Made by a program: the position numbers and the translations under genes. The notes beneath the pieces are model-generated. The model worked only from the letters and a program-made list of their open reading frames with translations. It did no database searches and was not told the origin of the DNA. From NCBI GenBank assembly GCA_020099315.1, contig CP083650.1, forward strand, positions 186,001-250,000: 64,000 bases of DNA. The letters are read 5' to 3'. The stretch is from Citrobacter europaeus. GTDB taxonomy: Bacteria; Pseudomonadota; Gammaproteobacteria; Enterobacterales; Enterobacteriaceae. Positions 26,909 through 36,280 of this stretch are shown here, one piece after another (position 1 is the stretch's first letter; each line of letters begins with the position of its first letter).

Positions 26909-27147
26909 TGGCTATGAATTCTGAACAGGCAAACGCTTTTAAAGCAGGGTCAGGTATCGACCCTACGGTACTTAATAAGTTTGTTCTGGGTTTTGTTCTG
27001 AGCGTTCTTTTTTTGTGGTTTGCCTGGTCGGTATTAGTTGTGTTTCGTGGATGGCGGGCAGGAAAAGTCACTGAGCAAAATGCTCTCCATTTTTTTATCA
27101 GTACGGCCATTTTGGTTGTGTTTTCAGTATGGATGTTCGCCAGCTGA
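26908..27147 (+). CDS. TIGR03758-family ICE membrane protein
   Basis: 79 residues with two membrane helices (FVLGFVLSVLFLWFAWSVLVVF and FFISTAILVVFSVWMF). Its ATG shares a base with the RAQPRD gene stop. The size and hydrophobic profile match the family found at this position in GI-type systems. It may be a pilin-like or channel subunit. Confidence 0.8.
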   Translation: MAMNSEQANAFKAGSGIDPTVLNKFVLGFVLSVLFLWFAWSVLVVFRGWRAGKVTEQNALHFFISTAILVVFSVWMFAS

Positions 27148-27173
27148 ATAATTTGTTTGGTTAAAAGGAAAAC

Positions 27174-27539
27174 ATGATGCTTTCAAAGAGTAAACATGGG
27201 TTAAAAGTACCACTTCCCTGTCTTTTGATTCTGCTGTTACTGGTGGCGAGCTTCTCCTCTCATGCAGGATTACCTACGGTCAATATTCCCGGTGGGGGCG
27301 GTGGGGGTGACATGATGCAAACGATCAAGCTTCTGTTTTCTGGGTTTCTCGTCCTGATGGGGCTAATCATTTGTGCTGTCGGATTTTATATGGTTTCCGG
27401 CGCTATTCTGGCGACATTCTCAGAAATCCGCTCCGGTAAAGCAGAATGGGGTAAATTTGTTGCGATTGTCGTTGTCGGTATAGCCATTCTCGTTGTCATT
27501 GTCTGGTTGTGTACTGAAGCCGCGAAGATTTTGAATTGA
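27174..27539 (+). CDS. TIGR03745-family ICE membrane protein (TraA/VirB2-like)
   Basis: 121 residues: a cleavable leader (LPCLLILLLLVASFSSHAG), a glycine-rich loop (IPGGGGGGD), then two membrane helices. This is the plan of VirB2/TrbC pilins, and the gene order before TraL-like and TraE-like genes supports that, but subunit function is inferred. ATG 27174 follows AAAAGGAAA. Confidence 0.8.
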   Translation: MMLSKSKHGLKVPLPCLLILLLLVASFSSHAGLPTVNIPGGGGGGDMMQTIKLLFSGFLVLMGLIICAVGFYMVSGAILATFSEIRSGKAEWGKFVAIVVVGIAILVVIVWLCTEAAKILN

Positions 27540-27548
27540 GGTGGCCTC

Positions 27549-27923
27549 ATGAAAACAATCGAGTTTTTACCGGACAGGCTGAATGCCGAAACGGTAGTTT
27601 TCAGAGGGTTTACAACACCAGAACTGGGCTATGCAGCACTTATTGGTGCCGTGTCAGGCTTAATTTTGTCCCTGATAATGATGCTTGTAACGGGGATCGG
27701 CTGGCCAATTATTCCAACCTGTACTCTTATCACTCCACTGATATTTATTTTTATCGGTGGACGCTTTCTGGTTCGTTTTAAACGTAATAAACCCAATTTT
27801 TACCTCTACCTCCGGATTCAAAAAATACTGAGCCATATTGGTATCGGGAGCAAAGTTCTGGTCCGTCATGATCGACGCTGGTCATTACGCAGGAGTAAGC
27901 CTGTACGCAAGGGGGGAATATGA
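27549..27923 (+). CDS. TIGR03750-family conjugal transfer protein (TraL/VirB3-like)
   Basis: 124 residues starting MKTIEFLPDRLNAE, with the family phrase VFRGFTTPELGYAALIGAVSG. Two closely spaced membrane helices follow (residues about 35-80), then a basic cytoplasmic tail (RRSKPVRKGG). TraL/VirB3 proteins recruit the VirB4 ATPase to the membrane. It overlaps the next gene by four bases. Confidence 0.83.
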   Translation: MKTIEFLPDRLNAETVVFRGFTTPELGYAALIGAVSGLILSLIMMLVTGIGWPIIPTCTLITPLIFIFIGGRFLVRFKRNKPNFYLYLRIQKILSHIGIGSKVLVRHDRRWSLRRSKPVRKGGI

Positions 27924-28573
27924 GCCGATTTCGCCATGCTCTGAAGGATCGCGATCAGCATATTTTGACCCTGAGATTAGCGTGTGGAGTTCTGCTTCTC
28001 TTATTGATTCTGGTTATTACAGGATGGATGCGGGCGCCCAGTGACCTGACAATACATAACCCGCCAGATTTACGCAGCGGGAGTACGCGTAAATGGTGGG
28101 AGGTCCCTCCGAGTACGGTCTACAGCTTTGCCTTTTATATTTTTCAGCAAATTAATGCCTGGCCGAAGGACGGAGAAAAAGACTATCCGATGAAAATTGC
28201 CCAGTTGAGTCCTTATCTTACGCCATCATGCCAGGATTTTTTGAATAAGGATGCTGAGCTACGGAGTCAAAAAGGTGAGTTGCTTGATCGCGTTCGCGTC
28301 GTTTATGAGATCCCCAAACGTGGTTACAAACCTGAAAGTGTCATTATTGAGAGCGATGACAGTTGGGAGGTCAGTCTGGATTTGGTAGTCGATGAATACT
28401 ATCACACAGAACCTGTAAAACGGGCACTGGCCAGATACCCCCTGCATATTGTCCGCTGGGAAGGCGATCCGGAGCGCAATGCTTTTGGTCTGGCGCTTGA
28501 TTGCTATAAAGGCGTCCCACAACGACTTGAAGCTGCAGTGGTCCCTGAGCCAGAGAAAAAGGGGATGTTTTAA
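27920..28573 (+). CDS. TIGR03746-family ICE protein (TraE/VirB8-like)
   Basis: 217 residues: a short cytoplasmic part, one membrane helix (ACGVLLLLLILVITGWM), and a periplasmic domain with SGSTRKWWEVPPSTVYSFAF and LTPSCQDFL, typical of the PFL_4703 family. This corresponds to TraE/VirB8, a scaffold of the inner-membrane complex. Start and stop each overlap their neighbours. Confidence 0.87.
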   Translation: MSRFRHALKDRDQHILTLRLACGVLLLLLILVITGWMRAPSDLTIHNPPDLRSGSTRKWWEVPPSTVYSFAFYIFQQINAWPKDGEKDYPMKIAQLSPYLTPSCQDFLNKDAELRSQKGELLDRVRVVYEIPKRGYKPESVIIESDDSWEVSLDLVVDEYYHTEPVKRALARYPLHIVRWEGDPERNAFGLALDCYKGVPQRLEAAVVPEPEKKGMF

Positions 28574-29472
28574 TGGCGATGTTTAAAGTCCTTAATTTTA
28601 AGTGTAAATGGTGGCCGATAATTCTCCTTTTATGGTTTTCATCAGCACAGGCTGTGGAGCTGATGAAATGGGAACGGCTCCCTCTGCTTATTCCACTTTC
28701 TGTTAACCATGAGCGAATTGTCTTTGTCGACCGCAACGTTCGTGTAGGTTTTCCGGCAATGCTCAAAGGTAAGCTGAGGGTTCAAAGCAGCGGTGGTACG
28801 GTTTATTTACAGGCCAGCGAACCTTTTGAACAGACCCGACTTCAACTGCAGGATGTTGAATCGGGCGAGATTATATTACTGGATATTGCTGCCAAAAATG
28901 ACAATAAGGCGCTTGAGCCTGTTCGCCTGGTTTATTCGGGAGAAGTGTTATCGGTGAGCGAAAAAGGAATGGAAACGGGTTCTTCGTTGCCAGTCGCCTC
29001 TTTGGATACAGAAGATAAAAATCAGACTGTCAGAAAAACGCCGGTGTACAGTGCTCCATTGCCAGTGGTGTTGACTCGTTATGCTGCACAAAGTCTATAT
29101 GCCCCTCTACGCACTGTTGAAGCTGTACCCGGAATTCATCCGGTAAATTTACGCCTTCCCTCGAGACTCACAACTTTATATCCGTCTGAGAATGTAGTTG
29201 TTTCGCCAATAGGGGCATGGGGTATTCAGGAACTGAATGTTGTTGCACTGAAAATCCGGAATCGTTCTTCCTCCAAAGTGATACTTGATGCCCGGACTTT
29301 ATCAGGATCGTTTGTCAGTGCGACTTTCCAGCATCGTTGGCTTGGGGCGGCTGGTACGCCTGAAGATACAACAACTCTTTATCTTGTGATCAGAGGGCGC
29401 CCTGAGAATGCCTTTATTGCTGAACCTGCAGTATTGCCGGCAGTAAAAAAAGGGGAACAGCATGCAAATTAA
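28573..29472 (+). CDS. TIGR03749-family ICE protein (TraK/VirB9-like)
   Basis: 299 residues, exported (signal peptide to about residue 27, WFSSAQAVEL). The family start WERLPLLIPLSVNHERIVFVD is followed by a beta-rich domain with LRVQSSGGTVYLQA. The C-terminal domain is predicted to contact the outer-membrane lipoprotein. It shares one base with the previous gene and overlaps the next by 11. Confidence 0.87.
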   Translation: MAMFKVLNFKCKWWPIILLLWFSSAQAVELMKWERLPLLIPLSVNHERIVFVDRNVRVGFPAMLKGKLRVQSSGGTVYLQASEPFEQTRLQLQDVESGEIILLDIAAKNDNKALEPVRLVYSGEVLSVSEKGMETGSSLPVASLDTEDKNQTVRKTPVYSAPLPVVLTRYAAQSLYAPLRTVEAVPGIHPVNLRLPSRLTTLYPSENVVVSPIGAWGIQELNVVALKIRNRSSSKVILDARTLSGSFVSATFQHRWLGAAGTPEDTTTLYLVIRGRPENAFIAEPAVLPAVKKGEQHAN

Positions 29473-30940
29473 AGCCAATGGCCTGATGAAGGTTTTACTT
29501 CCAGTATTGATCGTGGTGGTTTGTTTTATTGGCGTTAAAGCCTGTGGTTTAAAAGATACTACTGAACCTGAACCCGCTAAAACCACTAATGCATTGACTG
29601 AGTTGAGCCAGGATGATTTGAAGGCACTGGGTATTGAGGGGGATACGTCAGCAGACACGCTACGTACACTTATTGGAGCGTTGCGTGATGTCCGGGCCCG
29701 CCAGGCTGTGCTGGATAAGCAAAATAAGGCACTCATTTCAGAAAATAATAAGCTCAAGGGTGAGAATTCATCGGTAGGACTCCAGATATCAAATGCTGTA
29801 AATGCCGCAAAACAGGAAACGAATGAGGCTCTTGAAAAACAGAAAACGTCCTTACTGGAGAAGCTCAATGACCTGACCGGAACGCTGAAATCCCAGGGAC
29901 AAAACACTGACATGGTGTCGACAGGTTCTTCTTCAGGAACCGATTTCCCGGTTGGCCTTGGACTGGATCCAGAGAATGCCCCCTCTGCAAGTCAGGGGGA
30001 GGTGATCTGGATATCTCCTCAGGATGCTAAAAAGACGGAGGGTCAAAGCCAGAGTGATACTGATAAATTCACCTTTCCCACCTCTTTTCTGGATGATAAC
30101 CCCGTCAGTCGTCAGCGAGCTGAGTACGATCGCGTTGTTAAAAATAAGCAGGAACTGGACGGAAACGGTGCAGAGTCCGATACACGGCCTGTTTATACAT
30201 TGCCTGAGAACTCAACCCTGGTAGGCAGTAAGGCGATGACGGCATTAATTGGCCGTATACCAATTAATGACAAAGTCACCGATCCTTATCCATTTAAAGT
30301 CCTGATTGGTAAGGATAACCTAACTGCAAACGGTATCGAATTGCCCGATGTTGAAGGGGCTATTGTTTCCGGGACAGCTACAGGGGATATGGTGCTTTCG
30401 TGTGTCAGAGGAACGATACATTCGATCACTTTTGTTTTTTCCGATGGACGTATAAGAACACTTCCCAGACCCGTAGCAAACACTCAGGGCAACAATAATG
30501 ACAACGCCCGAGACAGGGGCAGCATTGGCTGGATATCAGATAACAACGGAATTCCCTGTATCAGTGGTGAGCGCAAATCTAATGCTTCAACTTATCTGCC
30601 AACGGTTGCGTTACTGGGGATGGGAAGCTCCGCAGGTGATGCGTTAACACAAAATCAATATACCACTCAGAACAATGTGAATGGTGGGGTGACATCAGCC
30701 TTAACCGGCAATGCTGGGCAGGCGGTCCTGGGGCAGACGCTGGGAGGGGGATTTAAAGAAGTTACCGACTGGGTTAAACAACGTTACGGACAGACGTTTG
30801 ATGCGGTGTATGTCCCACCTGGTGCAAATGTCGCTATTCATATTACTCGTCAACTGGCCGTTGATTATGAAGACCATGGTCGTAAGGTTCGATATGACTT
30901 CAGCTTGCCCGGAACAGGAGGCCATTATGGTCTTGACTGA
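29462..30940 (+). CDS. TIGR03752-family ICE protein (TraB/VirB10-like)
   Basis: 492 residues. An N-terminal membrane helix (LLPVLIVVVCFIGVKAC) is followed by a long periplasmic coiled coil (ARQAVLDKQNKALISENNKL, about residues 75-150) and a C-terminal beta-barrel-type domain near residues 245-490, with ALIGRIPINDKVTDPYPFKV and YGQTFDAVYVPPG. This spans both membranes and forms the core of the transfer channel. Overlaps on both sides show tight coupling. Confidence 0.88.
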   Translation: MQIKANGLMKVLLPVLIVVVCFIGVKACGLKDTTEPEPAKTTNALTELSQDDLKALGIEGDTSADTLRTLIGALRDVRARQAVLDKQNKALISENNKLKGENSSVGLQISNAVNAAKQETNEALEKQKTSLLEKLNDLTGTLKSQGQNTDMVSTGSSSGTDFPVGLGLDPENAPSASQGEVIWISPQDAKKTEGQSQSDTDKFTFPTSFLDDNPVSRQRAEYDRVVKNKQELDGNGAESDTRPVYTLPENSTLVGSKAMTALIGRIPINDKVTDPYPFKVLIGKDNLTANGIELPDVEGAIVSGTATGDMVLSCVRGTIHSITFVFSDGRIRTLPRPVANTQGNNNDNARDRGSIGWISDNNGIPCISGERKSNASTYLPTVALLGMGSSAGDALTQNQYTTQNNVNGGVTSALTGNAGQAVLGQTLGGGFKEVTDWVKQRYGQTFDAVYVPPGANVAIHITRQLAVDYEDHGRKVRYDFSLPGTGGHYGLD

Positions 30941-31376
30941 TAATCAGAAAATCACTTCACGTACAGTGAAAATAACTCCCGTTTTATTTTTTATAGCGGG
31001 CATGTTCAGTGTCGCGCTTGGCGGATGCTCATCCAGCAAAGATGAATTATTGCCTCCGGGAGACAGTTCAATGATGGAGCTCTGGCAGGGGAATGCTCCG
31101 ACATCTCACGCCGTTGTCAAAGGGCGGGAGACTCTCAGGCGGAGTCTTTCGTCTCAGGAAACACTGGCTTCAGGGCGTATTGATGAAAGCTACAGCCGCA
31201 CTCAGGAGAATGAGCTGAGCCAGATTTTCCCCCGGTTACCTAATCCGGATATGGTGATGTACATATTTCCGCACCTGGCTAATGGAAATACGCCTGTTCC
31301 TGGCTACAGCACTGTCTTTCCTTTTTATGCTCTAACCCAGTATGCGCTTCCTGGTGAACGGACGGAGGCACTGTGA
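30927..31376 (+). CDS. TIGR03751-family conjugal transfer lipoprotein (TraV/VirB7-like)
   Basis: 149 residues from ATG 30927 inside the end of the TraB-like gene. The lipobox LGGC (VALGGCSSSK) lies near residue 31 after a hydrophobic stretch. The C-terminal part has IFPRLPNPDMVMYIFPH, the family signature, and a Pro/Tyr-rich end. It should be an outer-membrane lipoprotein of the channel. Its stop overlaps the ATG of the ATPase gene. Confidence 0.86.
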   Translation: MVLTDNQKITSRTVKITPVLFFIAGMFSVALGGCSSSKDELLPPGDSSMMELWQGNAPTSHAVVKGRETLRRSLSSQETLASGRIDESYSRTQENELSQIFPRLPNPDMVMYIFPHLANGNTPVPGYSTVFPFYALTQYALPGERTEAL

Positions 31377-34213
31377 TGGTCAGTTTTTCTTTGTTTAACA
31401 AAAACAGGCTGAAGTCATCTTCTCCCCGGGAGCCTGACGAGTTACCGGAAAGTGACTTTGCTGTTCATGGCCGTGACCCACTGAAACGCCCGGGCATGAT
31501 GAGTCACGCTGATGAATCCCGTTTATACGAAACCCGTCCGTCCATTATTGATTTTTTGCCCTGGGCCGAGTACCTGAGTCGCGAACAATGCCTGCTGCTT
31601 GACGATGGCCAGTCTGTCGGTGCGGTATACAGTATATCGCCAGTGGCATCAGAGGGGCGCACAGCTGCCCGTCTGGAAGAAATAAGGGATTCGGTTGAAG
31701 ATGCACTTCAGGACAGCCTTGAAGAGTTTGATTCTAACCCATGGATAGTACAGTTTTTTTGTCAGGATGAAACTGACTTCAGTGCCTATATGAATCGGTT
31801 AGCCAGTTACATCAAACCGCATGCTCAGGGGACGGCATTTACGAAGGCCTGGCTGGCTGAAACAGAACAGCATCTGCGAAATATCACCCGGCCGGAAGGT
31901 TCGTTCACTGATTCACTTGTCACCGGGGTTCCCTGGCGGGGACAAAATCGTTCCGTCAGGATGGTGGTATATCGATACCTGCCAGCGAATTACAAAGATG
32001 ATTCGCCGGTTGCCGCTCTCAACCAGGTTTGTGAGCGCCTGACTTCAGCCTTATCTGCAGCCGGCGTTCTGAGTGTCCGACAGAATGGCGAGCAGATACA
32101 TCGATGGTTGTTACGTCACTTCAATCCTGAGCCCGACTGGATAGACAAAGATACGCTTTACCGGGAGGCTCGTTATTATGATGATGTACCTGATTCATTG
32201 CCTCTTGGCAATGATTTCACTGAGACGTTGTGGTTTAACCCTCCACGTTCTGATACCCGAAATGGTGTGTGGTGGTTTGATAATGTGGCGCATCGTGCCG
32301 TTCCTGTTGAAACATTACGTCGCCCTCCGGGACCCGGTCATCTGACGGGGGAGGTTAAGCGTGGCGACAATATTAATACTCTGATGGATTTATTGCCTGA
32401 GGGCACAATGGTATCGCTCACTATTGTGGCGCAGGCTCAGGACACGCTGGAAGCCGGGTTTGACACGCTGGGTAAAAATGCAATAGGGCAGAACACGGAA
32501 TCCAGGCGGACCCGTAGTGATGTGGAGCAGGTGAAGAGTTTGCTGGGCATGCGTCACAAACTTTATCGTGCATCGATAACTTTTTTGATGCGTGCACCTG
32601 ATGTCAGTGAGCTGAATAAAAAAATACAGCAACTTACCGCTACATTGCTGACTGCGGGGCTCCAGCCCACGAAACCTGAATACGAAGTGGCGCCCCTGAA
32701 TGACTATTTGCGAGCGCTTCCTATGTGTTTTAACCCGCAACTGGATAAAAAAAACTGGTATACCCGCCTGACCTGGGTTCAGCATCTGGCTGGATTGCTT
32801 CCCGTGACCGGTCGCAGCCAGGGAACCGGACACCCCGGGTTTAGTTTTTTTAACCGTGGCGGAGAACTGTTGTCTTTTGATCCCTTAAATAGTCTGGACA
32901 GAACGCAGAATGCTCACCTGTTGCTTTTTGGTCCGACCGGGGCGGGTAAATCAGCCACCTTATGTAGTGCGTTATCACAGTTAATGGCCGTTCATCGTCC
33001 ACGCCTCTTTATTGCCGAAGCCGGCAACAGTTTTGGTTTGCTGGCGGAGTATTTCCGGGGGCTGGGACTGAGCGTAAATGTACTGAGTATCAAACCTGGC
33101 TGCGGTATTTCTTTACCGATGTTTGCTGATGCTCATTCCTTAATGCGAGTGGATCCAAAGAAAAACGTGGTTTCTGAGGAAGCTCTACCTGAGCTGGAGC
33201 CAGCCAATACCGACAGCGCAGAAGATGATAGTGAAGAGCGTAACATTCTTGGCGAAATGGAAATTGCAGCCCGGATGATGATCACCGGTGGCGAGAAGCG
33301 GGAGGAGGAACGTCTTACCCGGGCTGACCGCGGTCTTATTCGTGAAGCTATCATGATGGCGGCGGAGAAAACATATCAGGACGGACATCAGATGCTGGCT
33401 GAGGATTTACAGGCTGCCCTGTGGAATATCTCACGTGATAATTCCATTGGTGCAAATGGCGAGCCTATGCGGAATCAGTCCCGTCGCGATCGTGCTGCTG
33501 AGATGGCAGAAGCCATGGCCATGTTCACTCAGGGATTTGAGGGAGAGTTATTCAACCGGCCGGGAACACCATGGCCAGAGGCTGATGTCACACTGATCGA
33601 TTTAGGTCATCTGGCACGTGAAGGCTATGGTGCACAAATGGCGCTGGCGATGGTCTCTTTAATTAACACGATTAACAATATCGCCGAACGTGACCAGGGA
33701 ACAGCCCGGGATATTGTGGCCGTATTTGATGAAGCCCATATTTCCACGACGAATCCTTTGTTGTCGCCCTATATGACCAAGGTTGTGAAAATGTGGCGAA
33801 AACTGGGGGCATGGCTGTGGCTGGCGACACAGAACCTCGAGGATTTTCCTGATATTGCGCAGAAAATGCTGAACATGGCTGAATGGTGGTTGTGCCTGGT
33901 TATGCCTCCCGATGAGGTGGAGCAGATTGCCCGTTTCAAAACCCTCAGCGAGGAGCAAAAAGTTATTTTGCGATCAGCCAGTAAGCTCAAAAACTGTTAT
34001 ACCGAGGGCGTCGTTTTATCAAAGCAGGTTGAGGCACTGTTCCGGGTTGTGCCTCCCAGTCTGTATCTCGCCCTGGGGATGACTGAAAAAGAGGAAAAAG
34101 CGGAACGTCAGCGGCTGATGCGAGAGTATCAGTGCAGTGAGCTTGAGGCAGCGATCCGGGTGGCCCGCAGGCTGGATGAGGCACGGGGTTTTTGTCCACA
34201 AAAAGCGGCCTGA
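31376..34213 (+). CDS. VirB4/TraC-like conjugative transfer ATPase (TIGR03744)
   Basis: 945-residue motor ATPase of the T4SS. ATG 31376 overlaps the previous stop (TGATG). Walker A is FGPTGAGKSATL with Lys525; Walker B is IVAVFDEAHIS near residue 785. Between them is a highly acidic insert (EPANTDSAEDDSEER, about residues 605-620). The C-terminal WRKLGAWLWLATQNLEDF corresponds to the conserved ATQ element after Walker B. It energises pilus/channel assembly with TraD. Confidence 0.92.
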   Translation: MVSFSLFNKNRLKSSSPREPDELPESDFAVHGRDPLKRPGMMSHADESRLYETRPSIIDFLPWAEYLSREQCLLLDDGQSVGAVYSISPVASEGRTAARLEEIRDSVEDALQDSLEEFDSNPWIVQFFCQDETDFSAYMNRLASYIKPHAQGTAFTKAWLAETEQHLRNITRPEGSFTDSLVTGVPWRGQNRSVRMVVYRYLPANYKDDSPVAALNQVCERLTSALSAAGVLSVRQNGEQIHRWLLRHFNPEPDWIDKDTLYREARYYDDVPDSLPLGNDFTETLWFNPPRSDTRNGVWWFDNVAHRAVPVETLRRPPGPGHLTGEVKRGDNINTLMDLLPEGTMVSLTIVAQAQDTLEAGFDTLGKNAIGQNTESRRTRSDVEQVKSLLGMRHKLYRASITFLMRAPDVSELNKKIQQLTATLLTAGLQPTKPEYEVAPLNDYLRALPMCFNPQLDKKNWYTRLTWVQHLAGLLPVTGRSQGTGHPGFSFFNRGGELLSFDPLNSLDRTQNAHLLLFGPTGAGKSATLCSALSQLMAVHRPRLFIAEAGNSFGLLAEYFRGLGLSVNVLSIKPGCGISLPMFADAHSLMRVDPKKNVVSEEALPELEPANTDSAEDDSEERNILGEMEIAARMMITGGEKREEERLTRADRGLIREAIMMAAEKTYQDGHQMLAEDLQAALWNISRDNSIGANGEPMRNQSRRDRAAEMAEAMAMFTQGFEGELFNRPGTPWPEADVTLIDLGHLAREGYGAQMALAMVSLINTINNIAERDQGTARDIVAVFDEAHISTTNPLLSPYMTKVVKMWRKLGAWLWLATQNLEDFPDIAQKMLNMAEWWLCLVMPPDEVEQIARFKTLSEEQKVILRSASKLKNCYTEGVVLSKQVEALFRVVPPSLYLALGMTEKEEKAERQRLMREYQCSELEAAIRVARRLDEARGFCPQKAA

Positions 34214-34287
34214 AAAAACAATTCCTGAGCCACGGGCAATGGCCAAGCCCTGTGACCAGTTTTACCACTATCAGAGGAGTCATTGTT

Positions 34288-34371
34288 ATGTCATCAGAGT
34301 GGTTGTCCGGGGAGGCTGGACGTGAAGGATCTCTTTTGCTCAATGATGGTATTTCAATGGGGGGATTATGA
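34288..34371 (+). CDS. Small 27-residue ORF translationally coupled to the next gene
   Basis: ATG 34288 has AGAGGAG about 8 bases upstream, the best ribosome site in this part of the operon, and encodes MSSEWLSGEAGREGSLLLND plus seven residues. Its stop overlaps the next ATG as ATGA, the same arrangement used by many genes in this operon. It is either a real micro-protein or a leader peptide that loads ribosomes for the downstream gene. Confidence 0.5.
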   Translation: MSSEWLSGEAGREGSLLLNDGISMGGL

Positions 34372-34754
34372 GCCTGTTAAAGCATGAGCAATGGTTAATT
34401 CTCGGTGAAGATGAATCGCATCGTATTCCGCCTGATGCGCTGCTGGGTTTGCCTCCGCAGGGTAAAGCGTGGATCCGCAAGGAACATGATGAGGATATGA
34501 GTCGTCTGACTTCTCATATTCAGGGAGCTCTTGGCAATACTTATCGTGGGGTTTGTCATCCACAGCGTATCGGGCATCGTGCCTGCCTGGCAATCCATCT
34601 TGAGAATTTACGCGGAAAAAAGCTGGATATATTAATTACGGTAAGCGGAAAGACAGCATTACCTGCGGAGGAAAGTTACGTTAATCCCCGATGGTACATC
34701 GATGTTGCCGATGCCGCAGATGCCCTTTATCTGGCGCTGTGGCTTATCAGGTAG
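34368..34754 (+). CDS. Conserved ICE transfer-region protein, unknown function
   Basis: 128 residues, no signal peptide or membrane helix, probably cytoplasmic. Starts MSLLKHEQWLILGEDESHRI and ends YLALWLIR. No enzymatic motif is seen. It has no ribosome site of its own beyond GGGGG just before the ATG and probably depends on the overlapping 27-codon ORF. It sits between the VirB4-like ATPase and the TIGR03757 gene. Confidence 0.7.
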   Translation: MSLLKHEQWLILGEDESHRIPPDALLGLPPQGKAWIRKEHDEDMSRLTSHIQGALGNTYRGVCHPQRIGHRACLAIHLENLRGKKLDILITVSGKTALPAEESYVNPRWYIDVADAADALYLALWLIR

Positions 34755-34908
34755 ACAGGTACACTCGCTGGCGTAAAAGCCGGCGTTTCATATTCCGCTT
34801 CCACATATTCTGAAGTGGGGAATTATTAAAAAGCAAAACAGAGTTTATTACTGCATTACCTCTGCGTTTTTCGCACGCTATCCGGATAGTTATCGTCAGG
34901 AGCGTGGC

Positions 34909-35301
34909 ATGAAACGAATCCTCTCTTCGCTGATATTAATCAGCTCCTTTTCTGCAAGTGCGCAAATCGTTGTTTACACCGACCAGGGGCATCCTCCGGT
35001 CGGTGTAACACCGGCTATCCGGGTTGTTTATCTCGATGCCAGCGAACGCTGGCTGCAGCAACAATTTGGAGAGCTTTCTTCTGATCCTGAACAGGCTGTC
35101 AGACAGGCTCATTCTCTGCTGAATTCTCCTGACTGGAAGAGACGGCAAAAAGCGCTTATCGAACATTACAGGGGAATGATTGAAGCATGGCAGCTTGGTT
35201 TACTGAAATATCCGGCGGTGGTTTTTGACAACCGTGACGTGGTTTACGGGACTGCTGATATAGCCCGGGCAGTGGCGCTGCGCAGGGGAGAGAATCAATG
35301 A
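34909..35301 (+). CDS. TIGR03757-family ICE protein (periplasmic, TrbC-like)
   Basis: 130 residues. Signal peptide ISSFSASA, then QIVVYTDQGHPPVG. The C-terminal segment YPAVVFDNRDVVYGTADIARA resembles the thioredoxin-fold end of TrbC/TraW-type proteins. ATG 34909 is preceded by CAGGAG. It overlaps the TraU-like gene by four bases, and the order of W/TrbC-like, U-like, H-like then TraG mirrors the F-plasmid distal genes. Confidence 0.83.
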   Translation: MKRILSSLILISSFSASAQIVVYTDQGHPPVGVTPAIRVVYLDASERWLQQQFGELSSDPEQAVRQAHSLLNSPDWKRRQKALIEHYRGMIEAWQLGLLKYPAVVFDNRDVVYGTADIARAVALRRGENQ

Positions 35302-36266
35302 AATCTCTTCGTCTGAAGCGAGCGTTACTGTCAGTCATGCTTATCACCGGCGGCATGGAGGTTCAGGCTGCGTTGAACACTGCCTCGATTGTGGCCAGCA
35401 GTATTTCTCCGTCGTGTATCAGCTGGAGAATCAGCGGTATCTGCTACTGGCTGATGTGTACCCCCTTCGGTTGTACAGTAAAAACCTCGATAAAAGTGCA
35501 TCACTTTATTCCGGAAGCTGTTGTTTCGACTTATCAGGCGTCTGGTGGAAATCCGTGGACCGAAATGTCATTAGTGAGTCAGACGGCCGGAGGGGTAGAG
35601 AATGCTGTAACGGGGGCGTTATCCGGGCTTGCTGCCGGTGGCGGAAACCAGGAACAGAAATTCCCGGGTACCCGTAAGAGTAATGTGCGTTTTAAATATG
35701 CAGATGCCATTGGCCATCCTTCAACATTGATTATTGGCGGCCAAATCCCAGGTTATTCATGCAACAGCGCAGCCACACCACTGGTACCCTATTTTCTTAG
35801 CACGCTTGATACGCTTGCCTGGCGTACTGGTGTTCCTGAATCGGTTTATCCTGAGGCACTCATTCCTGGCAGACGCGAAATCGGCTCCACATCGGCACAA
35901 AATATGTGGGGAAATCTCTATCCCCGAAGCGGCTTTGTTACTCAGCAGGATGACTACAAATCCGGGGCAATCGTTGCGCAGCGTGTAGCTGATATTATCA
36001 CCCGAACTAACCAGATCCACGTCTATAAGCCCCTCACCGGAAACCCGTCTGCCGGTTACTGGCCTCCCGAACCTGTTAAAGAGAATACCGGCACGCAAAA
36101 TCATAAATGGCAGCAGTTATCACCAAAGCTCTCTATGTCATGCAGCGTATTCCCGGATACAGGAAAAATTGCGGAAAACGGTAATTACGCCTGGACACTC
36201 TGGCAGCCATATAGCTGCTGTAAACGCCGTGGGCAAACGTTTCTCTATAGCACCGACATAAATTAA
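35298..36266 (+). CDS. TIGR03756-family ICE protein (TraU-like)
   Basis: 322 residues, periplasmic (signal peptide ending EVQA). The N-terminal region is cysteine- and tryptophan-rich (PSCISWRISGICYW, MCTPFGC), the TraU hallmark. The C-terminus carries SCSVFPD and YSCCKRRGQ, so many disulfides are expected. It is needed for F-type pilus and DNA transfer in relatives. It overlaps the previous gene by ATGA. Confidence 0.87.
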   Translation: MKSLRLKRALLSVMLITGGMEVQAALNTASIVASSISPSCISWRISGICYWLMCTPFGCTVKTSIKVHHFIPEAVVSTYQASGGNPWTEMSLVSQTAGGVENAVTGALSGLAAGGGNQEQKFPGTRKSNVRFKYADAIGHPSTLIIGGQIPGYSCNSAATPLVPYFLSTLDTLAWRTGVPESVYPEALIPGRREIGSTSAQNMWGNLYPRSGFVTQQDDYKSGAIVAQRVADIITRTNQIHVYKPLTGNPSAGYWPPEPVKENTGTQNHKWQQLSPKLSMSCSVFPDTGKIAENGNYAWTLWQPYSCCKRRGQTFLYSTDIN

Positions 36267-36280
36267 GTGGAGTATCGAAA

